DNA from: Lineolata rhizophorae
Taxonomy: Eukaryota; Ascomycota; Dothideomycetes; Lineolatales; Lineolataceae
DNA length: 64,000 bases
NCBI GenBank assembly: GCA_010093515.1
Contig: MU001670.1
Coordinates: 62,001-126,000, forward strand
Reading direction: 5' to 3'
Below, in pieces: positions 1 through 11,841 of this stretch. Within the stretch, counting starts at the first letter, position 1. Every line of letters begins with the position of its first letter. Made by a program: the position numbers and the translations under genes. The notes beneath the pieces are model-generated. The model ran no database searches, was not told where the DNA came from, and saw nothing but the letters and a program-made list of their open reading frames with translations.

Positions 1-1760
1 CCGGTCTCAATGAGCGGCAGAAGCCCCGCGCGGCAGATGCGCAAAAGTTCGGCGGCGGTGGTGGTGGAGGTGTCTCGATTGTTGAGTGAGACACGCCTTT
101 GCCGAGAGACGAGACGGGGCCGATCGAGCAGGACGCGGCAGGGACCGGCAGCGTTCGCGAGCACCGAGGCTGCTGTCTCGGTTCCTAGCTCCCGTGCGTG
201 CAGATAACTGGGAAACGAGCCGGTCTTGCAGCGAGTAGTGCAAGACCAGACACAATGTCGCGGGCGCGGGATTGTTTGAGTGCGACAAGCCGTTTCCTCC
301 TTCGCGGAGGGACTGCGGGGAGGGAGGGTAAGTAATAACAAAGTGCCGGGCAGAAATTATTTAATTGATTGTTGCTTTTCGCAAAGGGTGAGATTGCTCG
401 CGCGGATGCCGGCCGGGCACGTTCAGCTGATGCAGCCCTGGCCAGTCGAAGGAAGGCGCCGAGAGATAATGCGCCCAGGCAATGCAATGCGTGCGCTGCT
501 TGCTGAGGTGCACACCGCGTTCGGCCGTCTGTTACGTATGTCCGGACGCGCCCGCTTGGACGTTGGCGAACAAGTATGTAGGCGCGGCTAGACGAAGAGA
601 CGAGGCGTGTGTGCACTTCAAGCGCGGAGCAAAATGCGCGCCGGAGTCCGAGCCCAGGAGAAGAAGCTCGACTCGATGCCGAAGGGGCCGACTGGTGGCC
701 TGGCTCGGGCCGGAGCGTGCGCTCGAAGCCGGGCTTGGCCGCGCCGGTCCGCTTGGAATTGACGACGGGAAAGGGGGTACGGAGCGGGTGGAAAAAGCGC
801 GAGCCGCAGGACAACGAGCCGGCCGGACGCGAATCGCAGCGATTGGTGCGTCCGAAGAAGCGAGGGCGACGGGCAAGCGGTGAATCGTGCAGCAGTGTGG
901 AGGAGAGCAAGGCGAGAAAGACGGTGGTGGCAGGAGAAAAGCCGGCCTCGGCGGCGTGTCGCGCGCGCTCTTTCGCGGGAAGGCGCAGCGCGCCATTCAC
1001 GCGTGCGCGCCACGCGACCCCGGTCCGCGGCGCTGGCGGGGGAGGGGGCGGGGGAAGGGGCGGGCGGGATCCCCGAGCGGACCCCGGGCGGGGCGCTGAC
1101 AAAGGGCCGTCTGACTTTATACAGCCAGCGCGTATATATAGAAACCTCGCCGCATCGTGAAGTTTCTGCCGAGTGGGTACACTGCGCTTGTACTCCGTAG
1201 CCCGGCCGGAAAGAGAGAGAAGGAGAAAGCGAACCAAAGAAACCGTGGTCTGCAACGTTGCCGTTCTTTCAAGTATTTTACTGCCATGAATCCCGCTCGG
1301 ACGGCTTCATCGTGCTCCTGTCTCTTTCGAACCTTTCTTTCCTGGTTCAGATAGATTATGTGGACCCTCCAGCGTGTGCAATACGCCATGGCTGAAGAGA
1401 AGGAGCTTTTCAAGTGTCCGCGCTGCTCGTCGAGGTCGTCGCCCCTGTATTAAGTGGAATGCATTAGTATGAAACCAACAGCAGTATGTATTCTCTCTAG
1501 CTGTTAGTGACTCCGACATCTGTAAGTGTCTATTTGATTCGGCAAGTAATTTGATTTGTGAAAGCTATAGCTATTGAATCAGCAACTCAGTACATACGAA
1601 ACTAAGTTCCGTTTCATTAGATGGACAGATTGTTCCGTAGAATTCGATTCCCATCCTGCGACCAAATTCACATAACAACGCCAGGTTATGTCATGGACAT
1701 ATTTGGAATCAACAAGAGACTTTTACCTGTACCTTGCATTCACAACCTGGCCATCCCGAG
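1..1760. other. GC-rich intergenic region, no gene seen
   Basis: Long frames exist on both strands here, but they overlap one another, are dominated by Arg, Ala, Ser and Pro, and match no family I know. They look like chance openings in GC-rich DNA. A TATA-like run sits near 1130-1140. Base composition turns more AT-rich after about 1450, as expected approaching the 3' end of the minus-strand gene that ends at 1761. The stretch is probably upstream sequence of a gene outside the window plus that gene's 3' flank. Confidence 0.5.
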
Positions 1761-3527
1761 TCATACTTCCTGGAGCGCCTTCCATCCGCCCTCCGCAATC
1801 GACTTGTAGCCACCGTCCAAGTTAGCCACGTCCTCGAACCCGCGCTGGACCAAGATCCTGTACGCCAAATAGCCGCGATATCCCACCTGGCAATACACGA
1901 CCGTCTTCTTCGCCCTGTCCAGCTCGCCAATCCGCTCCCTTAGTACGTTCACTGGGATGTGCACCGCACCCTTGACGTGCCCGCGCTTGAACTCGTCCAG
2001 CGACCGCACGTCCACCACCTGCACGTCCTCCAGCCTCCACTGGCCGTCCTTGGCCTCGCCCCGCAGGTCCTCCGCGTGCACGATCCTCACGTCGCCCCTC
2101 ATCACGTTCCCGGCCACGAAGCCGGCCATGTTGACCGGGTCCTTGGCGGCGCCGTACGGCGGCGCGTAGGCGAGCTCGAGGTGCTCGAGGTCCAGGACCG
2201 ACAAACCGGCCTGCATGGCCGTCGCGAGCACGTCGACGCGCTTGTCGACGCCCTGCTCGCCGCCCACCGCCTCGGCGCCCAGCAGCCGGCCCGTCCCCTT
2301 CTCGAACGCCACCCGTAGCGTCACCGGCCGCGCCCCCGGGTAGTACCCCGCGTGGTGCGGCGGGTGCACCGTCACCCACTCCGGGTCGACGCCGAGCCGG
2401 CGCAGCCCTTCGACGCCGAAGCCCGCGCTCGCCACGGTGAGCCCCCACACCTTGCACACGGCGGCGCCCACGTTGCCGCGGTAGGCCTGGCGGCGCAGGG
2501 CCTCGGGGTCGCGGCTGCCGGCCGCGAAGACGTGGTCCGCGACGAGGCGGCCCTGGCGGTTGGCCGGGCCCGCCAGCGCCAGCGGCATGTCCGCGCCCGC
2601 GACCCGATGCCACGTCTCCACCATGTCGCCCACGGCGTAGACGTCCGGATCGGCCGTCGTCTGCATGTGCTCGTTGACAGCGAGGGCGCCGGAGCGGCCG
2701 AGCGCGAGGCCGGCCGCCTTGGCCAGCCCGGTCCGCGCCCGGATGCCCATCACCGCCAGCACCACGTCGGCCGCCACCTCGGTACCGTCCTCGAGCGCGA
2801 TGTGCGCCGGCTTGCCACCCTCTTCCCCTGTCGTAGCCGCAGCCGCGATACGCGCCACCCGCGCGTTGAGCACTAGGTTCACCTTGTTGCGGCGCATCTC
2901 GGCGTGCAGCACCTCGGCGAGGTCGGCGTCGACGGGCGGGAACACGTGCGGTGTGTACTCGAGGACGGCGACGTCAAGGCCCATGAGCTGGAGGTTCTCG
3001 GCCGCCTCGAGGCCGATGAAGCCGCCGCCGATGACAGCGGCTGTCCGACAGCCGTGCTCCTTGATGAAGGCCTTGACGTGCTTGAGGTCCGGAATCGTCT
3101 GGAAGGTGAAGACGTGCGAGGAGTCGAGGCCGGGCATCGGGGGCCGGAACGGCTCCGCGCCTTGCGAGAGGAGCAGCTTGTCGTAGGGCACCTTGGTGAT
3201 GGCGGACTCGTCGGCGGCGTCGGTGGGCTTGACGGAGACGGTCTTGTTCTCCCTGTCGATGGCTACAACTTCGGTGTTGACGTGCACGTCGACGTTGAAG
3301 CGCGCCTTGAACGACTCCGGCGTCTGTAGGATGAGCGAGTCTTCGCTCGGGATGACGGATCCGTCGAGCGCATAGGGAACCCCGCAATTGGCGTAGCCTG
3401 GATACGGACCCTTTTCGAAGACAGTGATTTGGGCGGATTCATCAAGACGACGGGCCCGTGTCGCGGCCGACATGCCGCCGGCAACGCCGCCGACGATGAC
3501 GAACTTGATCGGATCTTTTTGAAGCAT
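1761..3527 (-). CDS. CoA-disulfide reductase-like flavoprotein fused to a rhodanese domain
   Basis: Single-exon gene of 588 residues. The open frame continues 63 codons upstream, but the N-terminal FAD motif fits a start at 3527 (MLQKDPIKFVIVGG). Domains in order: FAD-binding GxGxxG-like IVGGVAGG at about residues 11-18; redox cysteine C48 in YANCGVPY, the signature of CoA-disulfide/NADH-oxidase-type reductases; second nucleotide-binding motif VIGGGFIG at about 155; FAD loop VYAVGDM; dimerisation domain; C-terminal rhodanese domain with persulfide cysteine C546 in the loop CQVGYRG. Known members reduce CoA disulfide or CoA persulfide with NAD(P)H, and the rhodanese domain handles sulfane sulfur. 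A cytosolic role in thiol or persulfide balance is therefore likely; I see no targeting signal from this start. The lack of introns and the bacterial-type architecture suggest, but do not prove, horizontal origin. A minus-strand TATA-like run lies about 160 nt upstream. Confidence 0.93.
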   Translation of the reverse strand: MLQKDPIKFVIVGGVAGGMSAATRARRLDESAQITVFEKGPYPGYANCGVPYALDGSVIPSEDSLILQTPESFKARFNVDVHVNTEVVAIDRENKTVSVKPTDAADESAITKVPYDKLLLSQGAEPFRPPMPGLDSSHVFTFQTIPDLKHVKAFIKEHGCRTAAVIGGGFIGLEAAENLQLMGLDVAVLEYTPHVFPPVDADLAEVLHAEMRRNKVNLVLNARVARIAAAATTGEEGGKPAHIALEDGTEVAADVVLAVMGIRARTGLAKAAGLALGRSGALAVNEHMQTTADPDVYAVGDMVETWHRVAGADMPLALAGPANRQGRLVADHVFAAGSRDPEALRRQAYRGNVGAAVCKVWGLTVASAGFGVEGLRRLGVDPEWVTVHPPHHAGYYPGARPVTLRVAFEKGTGRLLGAEAVGGEQGVDKRVDVLATAMQAGLSVLDLEHLELAYAPPYGAAKDPVNMAGFVAGNVMRGDVRIVHAEDLRGEAKDGQWRLEDVQVVDVRSLDEFKRGHVKGAVHIPVNVLRERIGELDRAKKTVVYCQVGYRGYLAYRILVQRGFEDVANLDGGYKSIAEGGWKALQEV

Positions 3528-5527
3528 TGCTGAGAGCGGGATTGTGTGACTTTGTGCGAAGCAAGGAAAACGGAACTGTATTCGTCGAAAATTGTTGTTG
3601 TGGATCTGACAAGTAACTCTTCCCTGAAAGTATCGAACTGCGTGCGATGGAACAAACCTCCCAATGCCCAGACCCCGCAGTCCAATATATATCAACATCA
3701 GCAGAAACCAAAACAACGAGATCTAGCATGACGCACCAAGTATTTGAGAAACTTCCCCGCCAAACTTTCCGATCTCCTGATGTGAGGCGGCGGGCCGAGA
3801 CCGCGATGTGGTCGAGACAGGTACGTACTGTTGCCGCTTCCGGCTTGGCGCTTACCAAGTGAGGGAATCGGCGACTGGTGCGCGGTGTGCAGCTGCTCGC
3901 CGGGACTGAGCAGTCGGCGACCTCTGATCGCCTAGCCCCACGGCAGTGGAGACTGGCACGAGAGCACTTTGCCACGCCGCGAATATCCCGGCCTTAGGGA
4001 GATATACCTAATACCCTTTCCATCAGTGCTTTTACTTTTTCCTTTTTTCTCAGTCGCTCCTTTGTTTCATAGAGCTTACGTAGAGTAGAGAAAACTTTTC
4101 ACGGATGACTATTTGAAAATGGCTTCTGATGCTACGTAAGCGAGTGAAATGACTATAGTCGACGCGCAAAGCAAGAGCTCTTCGCACTGGTAGCAAGAAT
4201 AGTGATGTGCGCGATGTTTATAGCTTTCTTGGTGGTTGTTTCGGACACTTTCCTCCTTTTTGTGTCCCCCGGTGCCTTCTTTTGTCTTGAATCTTTAGGA
4301 CGACCGAACGGTAGATGGGCCCTTAGATAGGGCAGCACTAGCAAAATCGTGTCTTCCTTGCACAGCGATATACATATTGATCCTCCAAAGAACCGGATGA
4401 GCTCACTAGGCGCGACATTCCGGTCGACCTATTTAGAGATTAGCATAAACTACCAACGGAGAAAACTTAAGCACATACCGGTACTCCGACGTGGGCCAGC
4501 GCCATTTTGACGACTGCGCCTGTGATGGCGCGCCAGCTCCCACGAGCCAGCCAACTCCCTCTCACGCTGGCACGTCGGTCGCTTCATCAACCCAACCAAT
4601 TTCCACCGGCCAGTCCGCTCTCGCTCCCGCCGACTTGCTTGTTCGCGCCGGTCCTCCTGCTAGCAAGCCCGCTGCCAGCTAGTCCCCTCCTGCTGGATGG
4701 CCTGCTCCTCCAAGCCTGCTTGCCCCCACAAGTTTGCCGGCGCCCGTAGGATACAGCTCCCGCCAAATAGCGGCTGGCTCGTGTGAGCCGGCTGAATCGT
4801 GAGGAGAAACCTCCACAAAAGGCGGGAGCAAGCGCGCTTTATACTTGCTGCCGAGGCCAGTAGGTTCTAGTAACGGCGGCTCGCCATTCCATGTTCGTGA
4901 GATGACGTGTACTAGAAGAAGGAATTAGCACCGACGGGTTCCATAGAACTAAAGGAGCACTGGCCATCTTACTGCCTGGGCCAGCAGGCGCAACCAGAGT
5001 TCGCCAAAGGCAAGATTTCCCGGCGTAGCAAGCAGCGACGCTCGGTATATACGCCCGAAGGGAGGCGCCTTCCAGACTTGAGCCCACCTAGCGCTGGCCT
5101 GGCTGATGGAAGCGCTTCCCGCAAGCGGTCTGGGGCACTGCTTCACTGCTGCCGGCGTCAGAGCGCTTGTGCAAGCCCGCGTCAACAGGAGAAGTGCCTG
5201 CCTTAGACCACTGCCGTAATAGCCACGTGTGGAAGGGGAGGAGGGAGGCAGTCCCAGAGACGCTCCGCTTGGTTGAATGATCCCGTGGTTGGACACTCGG
5301 GCTTCGCCGTAGCTCTGTAGAAACTCGGAAATTGGGAAGGTTGCGGGCGCAATGGAGAAGGCGTGGGGCTGAAGTTGGAGGAGGCGCGGGCCGGGAGTGA
5401 GGGCGCACCTAGCTGCAGGGAAGTCACCGCTTCCCCAACAGGGCGTTACAAACTTCCCAAAGCAATCCAAACTCTCGCTCGCAACAGCCGCTTGTGTGAG
5501 TTCTCAGCCCCTCCACCGCAGCCGCAC
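3528..5527. other. Intergenic region, no gene seen
   Basis: This lies between the start of the CoADR-rhodanese gene (minus) and the 3' end of the BTB gene (minus). It contains the promoter of the former and the 3' flank of the latter. The middle (about 4000-4480) is AT-richer. Short GC-rich frames at 4500-5470 occur on both strands and show no family motif. I see no tRNA and no repeat. Confidence 0.5.
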
Positions 5528-8500
5528 TCACCCCAAAAAGGCCCTCTTCCTATTCCTCTCCTTCTCGCTCGTGAATGCCTCGACCCTGACGGCGTGCAGC
5601 ACCACCTCCATGCGGCCCAGTTCCGGGTCCACCGGCCTGACCCTCAGCCGCCACTGCCCCTTGCTCACGACCCACTCCTGATCTCCGTCGTCCCAGCGGC
5701 CCGCTCTCCGCTTCCCAGCCGCCGCCTTCGCGCCGCCGTCCCCGCCTCCTTCCTCGCCATCCCTCGCATCCGCGCCATCCTCGCCCGCCCCAGCACCGCC
5801 TCCTCTCCCTCGCTGGCTCAACCCTGCCGCCCCCGTCACGCCGCCGCCGCCGCCAAACTCCATCTCCTCGCCGTCCAGCACCACGAAGGCGTCCGGCCCG
5901 ACGCCGACTTTGACCTTGTCGCCCGAGACGCCCGAGTTGGCCGGGCTGACGGGCTGCGCCGCGATGCCGCCGGCGCCGCCGCTCTGCATCATCATGAGCC
6001 CGAGGGGCTGCGTCACGGGCAGGTTGAGCTTGTTCGCCACGACCTGGAATAGCGAAGTGACGCGGGCCTTTGTGGCGCCAACGAAGGTGGCGCGGTGCGG
6101 CGCCGAGTCAACGGTGGCGCTCGCGTCGCGCGGCGTCGCCGTATCCGAGTCGGCGGATGGGAAGAAGCTCCCCGCCGCCACGGATAGGAACATGCTCTCG
6201 CCGCCGATCTCGACGACTAGCTCCGCGGCCGCATCGTCGACGAAGGGCCGCGCGTAGTGCACCCAGCCGGGGTGGTACGATTGCGCGCCGAACGGCGTCT
6301 GGTGCACGGGCACGCTCGCCGTCGACACAGGCGTCGCGGGTTTTGACGCCGCCGGCGTGTGCGCTGCGGAGCCGCTCGAGTGGCCGCCGGCGCCCGGCGG
6401 ATCGGCTACAAACGACACACCCGACTGGCGGATGTCCTCGAGGCGGATGGTGATCTCGCGGCGGCCGCGCGCGAGGTTGAAGCCCGGCGCGCAGGGCAGC
6501 AGCCGCTGCTCGAGGCCCTTGAGGTGGAAGTAGCGCGCATCGCGCAGCAGGTCGGCGCGGTGCGTCTCGTCGCGTATGTGCACGGTGTAGCCCTGCAGCA
6601 AGCGGAGCAGGTCCGCGAAGACGGCGCCGGACCGGTTCGGCACGACGGGCGGCGGCAGCGACGGTGGTCGCAGGAGCGACTCGCGGTTCAGGCCCGGGAA
6701 GATATCTGATGGCGTGGTGAAGAAGTGGGCGAAACCGAGGGAGAAGAAGTTGGGGCTGTCGCCGGCGCCGGAGAAGAGTTCGCGCGGGATCTTGAAGTCC
6801 TTGGCGCCGATTTGGATGAAGATTTCCGAGTTGAAAAGTTGGTGTGTGAGGCGGGGTACTGGCAAGAAGTGGCTTTTGAGCTTCGAATTGTTCCCGCATA
6901 ATCCCAATAAAAATAACGGGGGTTGCGCTACTCACGGCTGTAAAATTGCGCGTCTGCAAAAAGGCGGACATAGTGCTCTCCATCTCTAGGTTTGACGTGG
7001 TATCCTGGACGGGACCTCACTTAGACAATTTCCCACGAATGCATAAACCCCTTCCATCAGAAAATCAAGTGACGTACCTTGTAAATGTAACGAAATATCC
7101 TTAAACGTGACGGGATCGCGGTCTATATACAGAGTCCTCACGTTCCCCGCGCTTCCAGAACTATTGTACAGTTGCTCCCCGAAGAAATGGGTGAAATACG
7201 ACGGCGCTATAGTGGACGATGGAGTTAGCACCAATCAATCTCAATCGCCAAAGGGGGCCCCAACTACCCACAGACCCCGACCCACAAACCAGAGGGGGAG
7301 AAACAACCCGACAAACTCACCGTCCGACGAAATCGACGCCCCGGACAACCTAAACAACTCAGACCCAATCTGAATCGGAAACACCTTCCCCGCCGGCAGC
7401 ACCGACGACACGTTCGTCGTGCCCGGCACCTCCGGGATCCGCCTCGGCTTGCCGATGCCCGACGTCTTGCCCCCTACGGCCTGTCCCGACCCACCGCCAC
7501 TACCGCCGCCTCCTCCTCGCTCCCCAACCGCATCCGACGACGCCGCACGCCTCGCCGCCGCGCCGCCGCCGCCGCCATTCGACCCCCCGTTCCCGCTCGC
7601 GCTCGCGCTGCTGCTCCGCCCCGGAACACCAGCAGCAGCAGCAGTAGCAGCAGCGCCACCGCCTTCCCCTGCCCCTCCCGCCGCGGCGGCGGCGTCCGCG
7701 CCCGGCGACCGGGCACCGCCGGCGTCCATGACGGCGGAGCTCGAGCCCGAGCGTGACAGCGCAGGGCGGGACTTCGCCTGGCGCTTGCTTGGCGGCTGTG
7801 GCTGCTGCTGCTGTTGCGACGCGTGATGCGCTTGTTGTTGCTGCTGGTGAAGCGGGGCGGGGCCGGGGGGCTCGGCGAAGCTAGGCGCGCCGCCGCCGCC
7901 GACGGCGGACGTCGCGGACGAGGGCTCCGATTCGGCTTTGCGCTTCACGCCCGTTTGGAGCTGGGGCCGGGGCGGCGGCGGCGGCGGGAGCGGGAGCGGC
8001 GGTGAGGCGGCGGGCGGGGTTTGGTGGTGTTGGTGTTGCTGGTGAGGGTGGTGATGGTTCGCGGCGGGTGCCGCGAACGCGGCCGCGAATGGATTCTCGC
8101 TGGCGGTGTCGTGACTAGAACCCGCGCCTCTGCCGCCGTCAGCACCCGCGTCGCCGCCGCCGCCTACGCCTACACCTCCGCCTCCTCCAACCGACCCAAT
8201 GGGCCGCGGGATGCTGAAGTCGTTGGCCGGCGCCGACTGCTGGCTCCGCAGCTCCGAGACGAGCTCGCCCTGGGGCTCGTAGAAGGGCGCAAAGTCGACG
8301 AAGGAGATGGAGCCGGCGGCGTCCCAATCCCAGACGAGCGGGCCGCCCGGCGCGTACCCGTAGCCGGACAGGTCGGCTGTGTTGTTGCTGTGGTTGGTGT
8401 CGGTGGCAGACTGCGGCGATTGCACTTGCGGGAACGCGTGATGGGCGTGGTGTGGGTGGTGATTGCTGCCGTCGTGGCCGTGCTGTTGCTGGTGGTGGTG

Positions 8501-8794
8501 GTGCGCGGGGTGCGTGTTGATGTGGATGCCGCCGTGGTCGTGACTGTGATGATTGAAGTGATTGCTGCCACCAATGCGATTCCCGTGCAAGCCCGCAGCG
8601 AGATGGTGGTGGTTGTTGTGGTTGCTGGGAGCGTTTTTGTCGGAGCTGGGGTGGCCGGCCTGTCTCCTCGACGACGAGTCTGGTGGTCCTCCGCCAGCTC
8701 CGCTGCCTCCGCCGCCCGCGCTGCTAGCTCCGCCGGGGCCGCCGACGCCCCCTCCGCCGCCTGCTCCGCCCCCGGTAGGCTCGGGTTCCGCCAT
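5528..8794 (-). CDS. Tandem BTB/POZ domain protein (4 exons, 1000 aa)
   Basis: Exons on the minus strand: 8794-7321, 7206-7078, 7004-6936 and 6858-5528. Introns are 114, 73 and 77 nt; donors are GTGAGT, GTACGT and GTGAGT, all junctions are phase 1, and the sum is 3003 nt. Residues 1 to about 465 are low complexity (Gly, His, Ser and Gln runs). A first BTB (BTB_2 type) starts at GKVFPIQIG, about residue 469, and runs through the two small exons (APSYFTHFF, RTLYIDRDP, then GYHVKPRDGEHYVRLFADAQ). It leads straight into a second BTB-like unit beginning FIQIGAKDFKIP (about 570), which has a Pro-rich insert before LLRLLQGYTVHIRDE. The C-terminal ~300 residues are Gly/Ala-rich and end in a charged segment. 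BTB domains mediate oligomerisation and often Cullin-3 or repressor contacts. No catalytic domain is seen. The start is the first ATG of exon 1. The function of this fungal family is unknown to me. Confidence 0.9.
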
Positions 8795-11700
8795 CGTTCG
8801 CTCGGCTTCCTCGTTCTCTCTCCACTCTCTTCCGCGCGCGTTTCACGGCCGTTAGTATCAGCAGTGGACGTGGTTGCGCGCGAGTCCCTCTTGCGGAGTC
8901 GGCGGGGTTGGGACAGCGCGCGTGCAGGACAGCCAGCTTCTTTTTTTTTTCTGGGGGGGTGGCGCCGAGATTAGACCTCGCCGGGTGGCTTAAAGCAGGC
9001 GGCAGGCCCTTGCGCGTGGAAAGACTCGGGATGCGAACAAACCTCCTTGCGCCTTGCAGAGCTGGCGGACCAAGCTCTAGAAGGCCAACGGCATAAGCAC
9101 CTGAGTAGCTAGCCAGCTAGCTAGCTGCTCACAGCCTGCGACGGAAGGAAAAGTAGAAATGGCAACGACCGTCTTCTTTTTCCCACTTTGCCTCTCCTCC
9201 TCAATAATAGTCGTCGCCGGAAGCTAGATGCATCTGATGCACCACTCGTCTTTTCGCCCTCTGCTCTGGCCCGAGAGCGCGAGGCTCGCTAGCAAGCCCC
9301 ACCGCGCGCGTGTTGCTTCTGTCTTGGGACGCCTGCAGGCTCGCGACGGGATCCGAGAGGGTTCTTTGGGCCCAAGTGGCGTGCTCGCCTCGCAGCCACC
9401 GCCGCCCGAGGAGGCCCTTCGCGGAGCCGAGAACAGGCCGTTGCCGTGTGTGCTGCGGTGCTGCTCCGTAGCTGCTATAGGTGGTAGTATTGTTGCGGAA
9501 GATCGAGTCGCGTCGTGGCGACTTGTCGAGGCGGCCGCTAGTTTAGGGAGAGGGCGGGGCTTTGCGGAACGCGGACCGCGTACGGAGGAGGGAGAAGACT
9601 GCTGAGAAAACGGATCGCAGCGACGGCCGGTGTGCTCGCGCTGCACGCTGCACGCCCGGCAATCTAACGGTCTCGAAAGCCAGCGGCAGGCGGGAAGCGA
9701 GAGTACGAACGAGATGCCTAAGGCATTCAGGTGGTGGCCGCTGGCAGTTGGTAGCCAGAGCGCCCGGAAGGTCGAGTGAACCTGACTCGCCGCGAGTGGC
9801 GCGCCTGGGAGCGCCGTGCCGTGCTTCGATTCTTGCGGACTGCCGCGAGGGACGACGCGAAGAGGAGCGAACGGACCTCCCGCGTGTGGCTGGGAGGCAG
9901 GGCTGCGTGGCTCCTCGCTAATTGGATATTTTAAGACCGTTGGCCCGGGCAAACGATGGCTGAAGCTTCTTTGTAATAAGGAATGGGTCAGCTTGGCGGG
10001 TAGGGGGAGAGCGGACCGACCAGCTCATGGCAACTTCGGCGCACAGTGATGGATTGAACAAGAGGAGAGAAACGAGGAGAAAAGGCCAGCGTATCGAGCT
10101 GGAGTGTATGATAAATCACTCGTGAGGGTAGCCTCAAGTATACCATGCTCGCTGCCGCGAACGTAGATGTACTCAGTCAAGACGAAAGGGAAAAGACTCC
10201 GCTTAGGTGTCCGCATCATCTTCTCATCCTCCAGCCCGCAACAACACCCCCCTGGACGGAAGCTTATCCAAAAATGCACAATGGAGATCGTCGAGGAGGG
10301 CGAAGGACGTTTTGACGGCCAAGGTCTCCAAGAGTGCCCAGTACAGCGCCAATGCCTCGCACCGGCAGCGGTGATGTCTCCCCAGGGACGGGCCCGTCGG
10401 CCACGCCGCAGAAGCCAGCGGCCCAGCTGGGCACAGTCCAATTGAAGACCCAGCCGACATGAACTAAGTCAACAAGCCATCCCGCGTCCGCTGGCCGCCA
10501 TCTGCTGTGCCGCCCGCCCCACCTTCCCTGCCGCTGACTATCCCGGCCAAAACGTTTAGGTAGCCACCTCTGTAGTTGGCCGATCGGGTGGCCCGGGTGG
10601 GATGCGTGCTGCTGGGCCGAGGGCTCGCTCATGCGCCCGTGGAGCGGATGGATCTGCCGCGAATGAACCCACGGCAGGCGGTAGACGTCCGCGTTAAGCT
10701 CGTCCATTACCCAGGGCTGTGCGTGGTAGCGGCGCGCGTGGCCGGGGGAAACAGACGGGACGGATCGCGATCCATGGGGGCACCACTGCACCGGGCGTGA
10801 TCACCTCTTACTGAGAGAGGAGAGTGCTCGCTTGTCCCCGGCCCGTCCTGGGCTCTGGTAACCAACCATGCTGCCGCCCGGAGCAAGGGGACTCATGAAC
10901 AGGGAGACCTCGAAATCTTAATCTTGTCCCTGACTCAATTCTCTCTCTCTTCTTCGGGGCGCGGGCGCCTCTGTGACCAGTGATTGTGATTGCAACAGGC
11001 CCACGTCGCTGGGCTGGGGCTTACAGGCACAAAATTCACCGAGTGCGCCCTCAGTTCGCCCACCTCCACCTCGACTCTCTAAGACGGCGCCGCCCGACAT
11101 CAACGGCGCAGACGGAGGCAGCTCCTCACCAAATAATTGCCACTACCCGCCTATACTCGGACCTGCTACATGTGCATGCGCAACCTCCGTCCAGCTCGCT
11201 TGCAGCCTGACGTGAGCACTCAAGGACGGGGAGCTGATGCGCCGCCGCCACAGACACGCTAGATCCCTACCAACTGCACATGTACGTTGGCATTGACGGA
11301 TGACAAGAGGCTGGGGGCGATGCGGACGTGTTACCTACTTCAAAAGCTTGAATTCCTAGTCCAGCCGCGGCTGCGTCGTAGACAGTATACGAGCGGAGGT
11401 GCAAGGACTCCGGAGACATGGGGATGGGCGTGATTAGGCCTCCAGCTCGCCGAATTGAGCGGGCGGCTTGCATGGGGAGCACATGCGTAGTACAAGCGTA
11501 CGTAGCACTAAAAGCTTCCGTGCGCGCAGACGGCACATTGATTGTCGACGGAGACTAAACCCTACGGAATCCCATTGTGGCGCAAATGACTTCCGAGGAT
11601 CCACAAGCGCGAAATCGGGACACTGCTTCAACAGCGATTGCATGTCTGACTCCCGAAAAAGAGGCTCCTAAGGCCCCCTCGGGGCGCCATGTCTCGTATT

Positions 11701-11841
11701 TTGGAGACTCCCGTGCCGTTCGTACCTAAACTTCGAAGGCCACAGCAGCGGGAACGATCACCGTTTCTGTCAGGGACGTCATCCCGTCATTCACTTCTCC
11801 CAATAGACGAACACCCGAATGCTACATTTCCAGTCGTCCGC
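8795..11841. other. Intergenic region with BTB gene promoter, no gene seen
   Basis: About 3 kb between the BTB gene start and the 3' end of the glutathione S-transferase gene. The first few hundred bases should hold the BTB promoter and 5' UTR; a T-run lies at 8941-8950. Frames at 9224-9952 and 10264-10791 (both minus) are open but lack motifs and have unlikely composition. I could not identify a transposon or an RNA gene. Confidence 0.45.
9105..9127. repeat. Short CTAG/AGCTAG tandem palindrome
   Basis: A run of overlapping AGCTAG and CTAGCT units, in the likely upstream region of the BTB gene about 310 nt from its start codon. Each unit is self-complementary, so the block can pair with itself. 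A regulatory role is only a guess. Confidence 0.5.

Noticed and set aside
185-1255. 356-codon minus-strand ORF
   Set aside because: Low-information Arg/Ser/Pro/Ala composition, overlapping open frames on the other strand, no motif.
9224-9952. 242-codon minus-strand ORF
   Set aside because: It overlaps equally open plus frames and shows no domain or protein-like hydrophobic pattern.
10224-10791. Faint resemblance of minus-strand frames to an RNase H segment of a LINE
   Set aside because: Only one short stretch (EALALYWALL) is suggestive; the acidic active-site pattern and neighbouring reverse transcriptase could not be found.
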